DNA from: an uncultured Lysobacteraceae bacterium
GTDB lineage: Bacteria; Pseudomonadota; Gammaproteobacteria; Xanthomonadales; Xanthomonadaceae
Length of the DNA: 62,545 nt
Assembly: GCA_946480825.1 (NCBI GenBank)
Contig: CAMLLG010000016.1
Location: 1 to 62,545 of the forward strand
Direction of reading: 5' to 3'
The position numbers and the translations under genes were made by a program. Under the pieces are notes generated by a model, which worked only from the letters and a program-made list of their open reading frames with translations, was not told the DNA's origin and did not search any database. Below are positions 56,301-62,545 of the stretch, in pieces (position 1 is the stretch's first letter; each line of letters begins with the position of its first letter).

Positions 56301-57137
56301 TCACAACCCCAGCACCGCGACCGCCTCGCCCGGATGGGTCATGTGCAGATGATGGCTGCCGGGCATCGACACGCAGCGGATGTCGCGCACGCAGGCGACA
56401 CGGTCGTCGCGCAGCGCGGGCGTGAAGTACGGCGGCGGCGGATCGGCGACCAGCAGGGTCGTCGGACAGGCGATCGCGCGCAGGCAATCGCGGATCTGGG
56501 TTTCGGTCATGCGCACCGCGGTCGGCAGGGTCAGGCGCGTGTCGCTGCTCCATTCGTAACCGCCCTCGACCGCGCGGATGCCGCGCTCCACCAGCAGCCG
56601 CGACGAGCCTTCGTCGAGCGCGGTGATGTTCGTCTGCATCCGCGCCTGCACCGCGACCTGCGGATCGCCGAACACGCGTTTGCGCTTGCCGTCCAGCGCA
56701 CGACGCTGGGTGACCGCGTCGCGCAGACGGGAAGCGGTGGTGTCTTCCGATGCGGCCAGCGGACCCAGGGCTTCGATCAGGAACAACCGTTCGATGCGCT
56801 CCGGCGCGGCCGCGGCCAGCAGGCTGGCGATGGCGCCGCCCATCGAATGCCCGAGCACCGCGAACCGCGGCCAGCCCAGCGCATCGGCCGCCGCGAGCAG
56901 ATCGAGGAGGGTGCTGAACATGCTGTACTCGGCGTCGGCCGGATAATGGAAACTGCGGCCGTGACCGGGCATGTCCAGCGCGACGAGGTCGTAGTGCGCG
57001 AGCCACGGCGCCATCGGCCGGAAGCTGGCGGCATTGTCCAGCCAGCCGTGCATCGCCAGCAGTTTCGGCGCCTGCGTGCGGTCGTTGCGCAGCGCGGCGA
57101 AACGGCCGCGCGCGCTGTCGATGAAGATCTCGCGCAT
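56301..57137 (-). CDS. Alpha/beta hydrolase, coupled to hemH
   Basis: 278 residues. LLAMHGWLDNAASF (oxyanion HG), DMPGHGRS, nucleophile elbow GHSMGG, acid in TLLVADPPPP and His in GSHHLHMTHP form a complete catalytic triad. Substrate unknown; resembles the serine-hydrolase group around MhpC/BioH-like proteins. The ATG overlaps the hemH stop codon (TGATG), so it is co-translated with ferrochelatase. Confidence 0.9.
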   Translation of the reverse strand: MREIFIDSARGRFAALRNDRTQAPKLLAMHGWLDNAASFRPMAPWLAHYDLVALDMPGHGRSFHYPADAEYSMFSTLLDLLAAADALGWPRFAVLGHSMGGAIASLLAAAAPERIERLFLIEALGPLAASEDTTASRLRDAVTQRRALDGKRKRVFGDPQVAVQARMQTNITALDEGSSRLLVERGIRAVEGGYEWSSDTRLTLPTAVRMTETQIRDCLRAIACPTTLLVADPPPPYFTPALRDDRVACVRDIRCVSMPGSHHLHMTHPGEAVAVLGL

Positions 57138-58171
57138 CAGACGTTCTCCCCGCTCGGCACGGCTACGGGCTGCGCGACCGCGCGTCGCGCGAGCGCGGCC
57201 AGCGCGTCGGCATGCGCGGGCGCGGCGTTGAGACAGGGAATGTAGCGCAGCGTGTCGCCGCCGGCCGCGCGGAACAGCGCCGCGTTCTCCACCGTGATCT
57301 CCTCCAGCGTTTCCAGGCAATCCACCGCGAACCCCGGGCAGACGATATCGATCCGCTTCACGCCCTGCGCCGCCAGGGCTTCCAGCGTCTTGTCGGTATA
57401 CGGCTGCAGCCACGGCTCGCGGCCGAAGCGCGACTGGAAGGTCAGCATCGTCTGCTCCGGCGCGAACCCGGGCACATCGGCGAGCGCGGCGACGATGGCG
57501 TCGACGCTGGCCTGCGACTGCGCCCGGTACGGGTCGCCGGCATCGACGAGGCGCTGCGGAATGCCGTGGAACGAGAACAGCAGACGTTCGCCGCGACCGT
57601 GCCGCGCCCAGTGCGCGCGGATCGAATCGGCGACTGCCGCGACCCATGCAGGATCGCGGTGGTAATCGGGAATCGTATCGATGCGCAGCGCATCGCCGGC
57701 CTCGCGCGCCAGACGCTCGGCGATGTCGGTGACCGACGCGGTGGTGGTGGTCGAATACTGCGGGTACAGCGGCAGCACCACGATCCGGCGCACACCGTCG
57801 GCGCGCAGTGCGGCCACGGTGGCGGCCATCGCCGGATTGCCGTAGCGCATCGCCCAGGCGACCCGCAGACCGGGCAGACGGTCCTGCATGGCCGCGGCGA
57901 GATCGCGCGTGTGCACCGCCAGCGGCGAACCGCCGTTCATCCAGATCTCCGCGTATTTCTTCGCCACCTTCGGCCCGCGCAGCGGCAGGATGACGAAGTG
58001 CAGGATCGGGCACCACAGCCAGCGGCTCAGCGGGACCACGCGGTAATCGTGGAGGAATTCCGCCAGATAACGGCGCACGGCCGACGCGGTGGGCGCATCG
58101 GGGGTGCCGAGATTCACCAGCAGCACGGCGGTGTCGGACACGGAAACGGGGGGCGTCGGAGTCATGCGCAT
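57137..58171 (-). CDS. hemH: Ferrochelatase
   Basis: 344 residues (ATG 58165 is a close alternative start). VLLVNLGTPDAP at the start, PLYPQYSTTTTASV, catalytic His in LLFSFHGIP, and the ETLEEITVEN segment with the conserved Glu residues. It inserts ferrous iron into protoporphyrin IX, the last step of haem synthesis, at the inner membrane face. No CxxC-type iron-sulfur end is visible. Confidence 0.97.
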   Translation of the reverse strand: MRMTPTPPVSVSDTAVLLVNLGTPDAPTASAVRRYLAEFLHDYRVVPLSRWLWCPILHFVILPLRGPKVAKKYAEIWMNGGSPLAVHTRDLAAAMQDRLPGLRVAWAMRYGNPAMAATVAALRADGVRRIVVLPLYPQYSTTTTASVTDIAERLAREAGDALRIDTIPDYHRDPAWVAAVADSIRAHWARHGRGERLLFSFHGIPQRLVDAGDPYRAQSQASVDAIVAALADVPGFAPEQTMLTFQSRFGREPWLQPYTDKTLEALAAQGVKRIDIVCPGFAVDCLETLEEITVENAALFRAAGGDTLRYIPCLNAAPAHADALAALARRAVAQPVAVPSGENV

Positions 58172-58298
58172 AGGATGACAGCTGCGTCCGTGGCCGTCAG
58201 CGCGACGGCCGCAACGCCCTGTGCGGCCGCAACGTACTGGCCCGGTTCATGGCATCCGCACTACGCTCGGCCGCAACCCCGCTGGAGACGTCTCCCCC

Positions 58299-59141
58299 AT
58301 GTCGCATCTGCGCATCGCCGCCCTGTCCCTCGCCCTTTCGCTCGCTGTGGTCGCCCCCGCGCACGCCGGCCCCCGCGAAGATGCCCAGGCCGACAACGCC
58401 GTACGCGTGCTCAGCGAGATCCAGGCGATCCCCGAGTCCGGCATTCCGGACAAACTGCTCGACGAAGCCAAGGCGATCGTGATCGTCCCCGACACCATCA
58501 AGGCCGGCCTCGTGCTCGGCGGCCGTCGCGGCCACGGCATTCTCTCGGTCCGCACCGCCGATGGCGTTTGGTCCAATCCCAGTTTCGTCAAACTCACCGG
58601 CGGCAGCGTGGGCCTGCAGGTGGGCGTGCAGTCCGCCGACGTGGTGCTGGTGTTCCGCAGCGAACGCGGGCTGGATTCGATCGTCAACGGCAAGTTCACC
58701 CTCGGCGCCGATGCCGGCGTCGCCGCCGGGCCGATGGGCCGCAACGCCGCCGCCGCCACCGACGGCCAGATGAAGGCCGAAATTTGGTCCTGGTCGCGCG
58801 CCCGCGGTCTGTTCGCCGGCGTCGCCCTCGACGGCGCGGTGCTGTCGATCGACGATGCGGCCAACGAGGCCGTCTACGGCCAGGACACCACGCCGCGCAT
58901 GATCTTCGAGGATCGCGCGCCGCAGGCGCCCTCGCCGGCCATCGCCAGCATCCGCGAGCGTCTGATCCAGGCCAGCGACCGCGCGCGCAGCGCGCGCCGG
59001 GACACGCCCGCACCGGCGCCCACGCCGACCGTCACCACCGGAGAGGCCGTGCCCGTGCCGTCCGGACCGCAGGTGCAGCCGCAACCATTCGAGCCGGTCG
59101 AGAACCCGGCCAGAGTCGAACCGTTGCCAGACACGCCCTGA
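58299..59141 (+). CDS. Exported SYLF-domain (Ysc84-like) lipid-binding protein
   Basis: 280 residues from ATG 58299; signal peptide (RIAALSLALSLAVVAPAHA). SYLF domain from about 35 to 215: IPDKLLDEAKAIVIVPDTIK, GGRRGHGILSVRT, VGLQVGVQSADVVLVFRSER, AGPMGRNAAAATD, and SRARGLFAGVALDGAVLSID. The family binds phospholipids, mostly in the outer membrane or periplasm of bacteria. The last 65 residues are a Pro-rich tail (TPAPAPTPTVTTGEAVPVPS). Confidence 0.9.
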   Translation: MSHLRIAALSLALSLAVVAPAHAGPREDAQADNAVRVLSEIQAIPESGIPDKLLDEAKAIVIVPDTIKAGLVLGGRRGHGILSVRTADGVWSNPSFVKLTGGSVGLQVGVQSADVVLVFRSERGLDSIVNGKFTLGADAGVAAGPMGRNAAAATDGQMKAEIWSWSRARGLFAGVALDGAVLSIDDAANEAVYGQDTTPRMIFEDRAPQAPSPAIASIRERLIQASDRARSARRDTPAPAPTPTVTTGEAVPVPSGPQVQPQPFEPVENPARVEPLPDTP

Positions 59142-59263
59142 AGGCTGCCGTCTGCCGCGCGACGATCTCCTCTTCCTGAACAGAAGTCCGTGAACCGCGG
59201 TCCCGGTCCGGCCACCGTGTCTGCGGTATCCTGAGCATCTCTCTTCACACCGAGCGAATCGCC

Positions 59264-59488
59264 ATGGGCAGCTGGAGCATCTGGCACTGGGTCGTCGTGC
59301 TGGTCATCGTGGTGCTGGTTTTCGGCACCAAGCGCCTCACCAGCGGCGCCAAGGACCTGGGCAAAGCCGTCAACGAGTTCAAGAAGGGCATGCGCGAAGA
59401 GGACGAGAAACCCGCGCAGCTGAGCGACCAGTCGAAGCGCGAATCGTCCGACGCATCGCAGCGCAACGACGACAACGTCGCGCGCTGA
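59264..59488 (+). CDS. tatA: Sec-independent translocase protein TatA
   Basis: 74 residues. Short N-terminal membrane helix ([18 protein letters not shown]), FGTKRL hinge, amphipathic helix ([16 protein letters not shown]) and a polar tail, the exact TatA plan. It forms the pore for folded proteins, many carrying cofactors. First gene of tatABC; a TATCCT box lies at 59228-59233. Confidence 0.96.
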   Translation: MGSWSIWHWVVVLVIVVLVFGTKRLTSGAKDLGKAVNEFKKGMREEDEKPAQLSDQSKRESSDASQRNDDNVAR

Positions 59489-59509
59489 GCCGCCGCGGGC
59501 GGCGACCAC

Positions 59510-60076
59510 ATGTTCGGCATCGACGGCTGGGAATTGCTGATCATCGGCGTGATCGCGGTGATCGTGCTCGGTCCCGAACGCCTGCCCAAGGCCGCGCGCT
59601 TCGCCGGGCTGTGGGTGCGGCGGGCGCGGGCGCAGTGGTATTCGGTCAAGAGCGAGCTGGAACGCGAGCTGGCCGCCGAGGAACTGAAGCGCAGCCTGCA
59701 GGACACCCGCCGGGCGGTGGCCGATATCGACGCCGAGATCGGCCAGAACATCCGCAACGCCCGCGACGAAGCCCGCCGCGAATTCGACGCGATGCGCGGC
59801 GACATCGGGATCGGCGCCGGCGACGGGCCGGCGCCGCCATCGGACGGCACTGCCCACGACACCATGGACCGCACCGCAGACGACACCATGCGCATCGAGC
59901 ATGCGCCTGCGGGAAAGGCCTCTGCGGAGTACGCATCGGTCGAGTACGCGCTGGTGGAGCCCGTCGGCATCGACTACAACACCATCGAGTCCGGCCCCGA
60001 AAACCATCCGACCGTACCGCAGCAGACCGCAACCATATCGCCCGCCCGCCACGAGACGCCCGATGACCGTGGTTGA
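59510..60076 (+). CDS. tatB: Sec-independent translocase protein TatB
   Basis: 188 residues. N-terminus FGIDGWELLIIGVIAVIVLG with the Glu in the helix and GPERLPK hinge typical of TatB, a long amphipathic helix (RRARAQWYSVKSELERELAA), and a long acidic, poorly conserved tail. With TatC it binds twin-arginine signal peptides. Overlaps tatC by 14 bases. Confidence 0.95.
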   Translation: MFGIDGWELLIIGVIAVIVLGPERLPKAARFAGLWVRRARAQWYSVKSELERELAAEELKRSLQDTRRAVADIDAEIGQNIRNARDEARREFDAMRGDIGIGAGDGPAPPSDGTAHDTMDRTADDTMRIEHAPAGKASAEYASVEYALVEPVGIDYNTIESGPENHPTVPQQTATISPARHETPDDRG

Positions 60077-60806
60077 TCCCGATTCCCTCGACAGCACCCT
60101 CATCGGTCACCTCATCGAACTGCGCGCACGGCTGATCCGCGGCGTCGCCGGGCTGCTGCTGGTGTTCCTGGGCCTGCTGCCGTTCGCGAACAAGGTCTAC
60201 GGCTGGTTCGCCCAGCCGCTGCTGGACAAGCTGCCCAAGGGCGGGCAACTGATCGCGGTGGAAGTGGCTTCGCCGTTCTTCGCGCCGCTGAAACTCGCGT
60301 TCTTCGTCGCAATCTTCGCGACCATGCCGTGGCTGCTCTACCAGGCCTGGGCGTTCGTCGCGCCGGGCCTGTACAAGCGCGAGAAGCGCCTCGCGCTGCC
60401 GCTGCTGGCCTCGGCGCTGGTGTTGTTCTACGGCGGCTGCGCGTTCGCGTTCTTCGTGGTGCTGCCGTCGGTGTTCGGATTTCTGGCGCAGGTCACGCCC
60501 GACGGCGTGGCGATGATGACCGACATCAACGCTTACCTCGACTTCGTGCTGGTGATCTTCCTCGCCTTCGGCATCAGTTTCGAACTGCCGGTGGCGCTGG
60601 TGATCCTGGTGATGCTGGGCTGGGTGACGCCGGCGCAGCTGTCGGAGTGGCGCGGCTATGCGATCGTCGGCATCTTCATCGTCGCCGCGATCATCACCCC
60701 GCCGGACGTGATCTCGCAGCTGCTGCTCGCGATCCCGATGTGCCTGCTGTACGAGGCGGGCATCATCGCGGCCAAGCTGGTGGGGCGGAAACCCGCGGAA
60801 GATTGA
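60063..60806 (+). CDS. tatC: Sec-independent translocase protein TatC
   Basis: 247 residues from ATG 60063. Start LIGHLIELRARLIR, six membrane helices, the periplasmic-loop Pro/Glu region (FVAPGLYKREKRLALPLL) and SFELPVALVILVMLGWV are hallmark TatC segments. It is the receptor for twin-arginine signals in the inner membrane. The terminator-like hairpin at 60849 closes the operon. Confidence 0.96.
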   Translation: MTVVDPDSLDSTLIGHLIELRARLIRGVAGLLLVFLGLLPFANKVYGWFAQPLLDKLPKGGQLIAVEVASPFFAPLKLAFFVAIFATMPWLLYQAWAFVAPGLYKREKRLALPLLASALVLFYGGCAFAFFVVLPSVFGFLAQVTPDGVAMMTDINAYLDFVLVIFLAFGISFELPVALVILVMLGWVTPAQLSEWRGYAIVGIFIVAAIITPPDVISQLLLAIPMCLLYEAGIIAAKLVGRKPAED

Positions 60807-60848
60807 TCGCGACCCCTCGTCTCGATCGCGGATCGCGACACTCTGCAC

Positions 60849-60880
60849 ACGACGACGCCGGCTTTCGCCGGCGTCGTCGT
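60849..60880. terminator. Hairpin between tatC and the transporter gene
   Basis: Perfect 14-bp stem ACGACGACGCCGGC with a TTTC loop, between convergent genes. There is no long T run, so it may work in both directions weakly or with Rho. Confidence 0.6.
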
Positions 60881-60922
60881 TGCACGGGTGACGATGTTTC
60901 GGGAAACGGTTATTGCGTACGG

Positions 60923-62545
60923 TTATTGCGTGATGTCCACGTCCCTGGTTTCGCGCAGGAACAGCGAGCCGATCACGAAGGTCATCGTCGCGATCACGAT
61001 CGGATACCACAGGCCCTGGTACATGTTGCCGCTGCCGGCCACGAGGGCGAAGGAGATCGTCGGCAGGAAGCCGCCGAACCAGCCGTTGCCGATGTGGTAC
61101 GGCAGGCTCATCGAGGTGTAGCGGATGCGGGTCGGGAACAACTCCACCAGCCACGCCGCGATCGGGCCGTAGACCATGGTCACGTAGATCACCAGGATCG
61201 TCAGGATCACCAGCACCATCGGCTTGTTGATGCGCGCCGGGTCGGCCTTCTCGGGATAACCCGCGGCGTTGAGCGCGCCCTTCAGCGCACCGGTGAAGGC
61301 GTCGCCCTTGGCCTTGCCGTCGTCCTTGCTCAGGCCCGCGCCTTCATAGGCGTCGACCGCGGTGTCGCCGATCTTGACCTGCGCCACCGTGCCCGCCGGC
61401 GCCGATTCGATGGTGTACGGGATACCGGCCTTCGCCAGCGCCGCGGTCGCGATGTCGCAGGAATTGCTGAAGACCTTCTTGCCCACCGGGTCGAACTGGA
61501 ACGAGCAGGTGTCCGGATCGGCGACCACCACCGCCGGCGCGCGCGCGCGGGCTTCGTCGATCGCCGGATTGGCGTAGTGGGTCAACGCCTTGAACAGCGG
61601 GAAATAGGTCAGCGCGGCGATCAGACAGCCGAACATGATGATCTTCTTGCGCCCGATCTTGTCCGACAGCCAGCCGAACACGATGAAGAACGGGGTCCCC
61701 AGCAGCAGCGCGGCGGCGATCAGCAGCCACGTGGTGGTGGCGTCGACCTTCAGCGATTGGGTCAGGAAGTACATCGCGTAGAACTGGCCCGCATACCACA
61801 CCACCGCCTGGCCGGCGGTCGCGCCGAACAGGGCCAACAGCACGACGCGACCGTTCTTGCTGAAGAAGCTCTCGGTGATCGGCGCCTTCGACTGTTTGCC
61901 TTCCGCCTTCATCTGCTGGAACAGCGGCGATTCGCTCAACTGCATGCGGATCCACACCGAGACGCCGAGCAGCACGATCGACAGCAGGAACGGAATGCGC
62001 CAGCCCCAGGCCTCGAACTCTTCGGTGCCCAGATAGGTGCGCACGCCCAGGATCACCAGCAGCGACAGGAACAGGCCGATCGTCGCCGTGGTCTGGATGA
62101 AGCTGGTGTACAGACCGCGCTTGCCGTGCGGCGCGTGCTCGGCGACGTAGGTCGCGGCGCCGCCGTATTCGCCGCCCAGCGCGAGGCCCTGCAGCAATCG
62201 CAACACGATCAGGATCGCCGGCGCGGCGAAGCCGATGCTGGCGTAGTTGGGCAGGATGCCGACCAGGAACGTCGACAGGCCCATGATCACGATGGTGACG
62301 AGGAAGGTGTACTTGCGGCCGACCATGTCGCCGAGGCGGCCGAACACGATCGCGCCGAACGGACGCACCGCGAAGCCGGCGGCGAACGCCAGCAGGGCGA
62401 AGATGAAGGCCGAGGTTTCGTTGAGGCCGCTGAAGAACTGCTTGGCGATGATCGCGGCGAGCGATCCGTAGAGATAGAAGTCGTACCACTCGAAGACCGT
62501 CCCCAGCGAGGAGGCGAAGATGACCTTCTTGTGGCCCTTGGTGAG
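60923..62545 (-). CDS. MHS-type MFS transporter, N-terminus beyond window
   Basis: 541 residues are in view; the frame is open to the right edge. FEWYDFYLYG, RPFGAIVFGRLGDMVGRK and GLALGGEYGGAATYVAEHAP are signatures of the metabolite:H+ symporter group (proline/betaine, alpha-ketoglutarate, shikimate). A loop of about 110 residues between the eighth and ninth helices (from THYANPAIDEARARA to about ADPARINKP) is much longer than in ProP or KgtP and contains two Cys, so it may fold separately. Substrate unknown. Confidence 0.88.
   Translation of the reverse strand, partial: LTKGHKKVIFASSLGTVFEWYDFYLYGSLAAIIAKQFFSGLNETSAFIFALLAFAAGFAVRPFGAIVFGRLGDMVGRKYTFLVTIVIMGLSTFLVGILPNYASIGFAAPAILIVLRLLQGLALGGEYGGAATYVAEHAPHGKRGLYTSFIQTTATIGLFLSLLVILGVRTYLGTEEFEAWGWRIPFLLSIVLLGVSVWIRMQLSESPLFQQMKAEGKQSKAPITESFFSKNGRVVLLALFGATAGQAVVWYAGQFYAMYFLTQSLKVDATTTWLLIAAALLLGTPFFIVFGWLSDKIGRKKIIMFGCLIAALTYFPLFKALTHYANPAIDEARARAPAVVVADPDTCSFQFDPVGKKVFSNSCDIATAALAKAGIPYTIESAPAGTVAQVKIGDTAVDAYEGAGLSKDDGKAKGDAFTGALKGALNAAGYPEKADPARINKPMVLVILTILVIYVTMVYGPIAAWLVELFPTRIRYTSMSLPYHIGNGWFGGFLPTISFALVAGSGNMYQGLWYPIVIATMTFVIGSLFLRETRDVDITQ

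Overview
The window is GC-rich chromosomal DNA (about 70% by eye). It looks like a gammaproteobacterium of the Xanthomonadales/Lysobacterales (Lysobacter/Xanthomonas-like). The grounds are the gene set (plsB, tatABC, hemH, ttcA, rdgC, rep, tdk), a maltodextrin locus with SLC45-type carriers plus a tryptophan-halogenase-like protein, and several families of long palindromic intergenic repeats. Genus assignment is inference. No rRNA, tRNA, CRISPR array or insertion sequence was seen. Two AT-rich islands (about 718-1560 and 21970-25180) stand out as likely imports.

Layout. 1-2480: the 3' end of a CdsA-type cytidylyltransferase, an AT-rich orphan gene behind palindromic DNA, and mutM carrying an in-frame palindromic repeat. 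2581-6658: an ECF sigma factor, a Ser/Thr kinase with TPR-like C-terminus, and an exported protein. 6805-12942: tdk, two coupled exported paralogues, rep helicase, a TauE/SafE permease and an acid-phosphatase lipoprotein. 12943-17001: a candidate small RNA, then a lipoprotein coupled to plsB.

17155-25182 is the most unusual region. A complete 1737-residue RHS protein ends in an AT-rich PIN-like tip followed by a candidate zinc-ribbon immunity gene. Behind it lie a scar of an older RHS tip with a barstar-family gene, a 5'-truncated immunity-like gene, a headless second copy of the RHS core end (453 bp direct repeat) carrying a different tip with an EELLH motif plus its own small gene, and one more small orphan. 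This reads as a record of successive toxin-tip replacements.

25248-42029: a Cys-rich exported protein, then a maltodextrin locus. Leftward pullulanase, GH97 glucosidase, a 2OG-oxygenase-like DUF6445 protein and a double esterase; rightward a halogenase-like flavoprotein, an SLC45-type carrier and a GH13 enzyme; leftward a second carrier and a LacI regulator. Three near-identical TGAATACG-type palindromes sit in the control regions, as expected for one LacI regulon. No TonB-dependent receptor is present.

42229-53240: small zinc-ribbon and exported proteins, an FAD oxidoreductase, and a signalling/stress block. This block holds DUF1328, CsbD and BON proteins, two hybrid kinases, TspO and an NtrC-type regulator. 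Sigma-54-like promoter elements lie before the DUF1328, BON and a 121-residue gene, and a candidate C-rich-loop small RNA follows csbD. 53378-62545: ttcA, rdgC, a YgjP-type metallopeptidase, hemH with an alpha/beta hydrolase, a SYLF protein, tatABC, and a partial MHS-type transporter running off the right edge.
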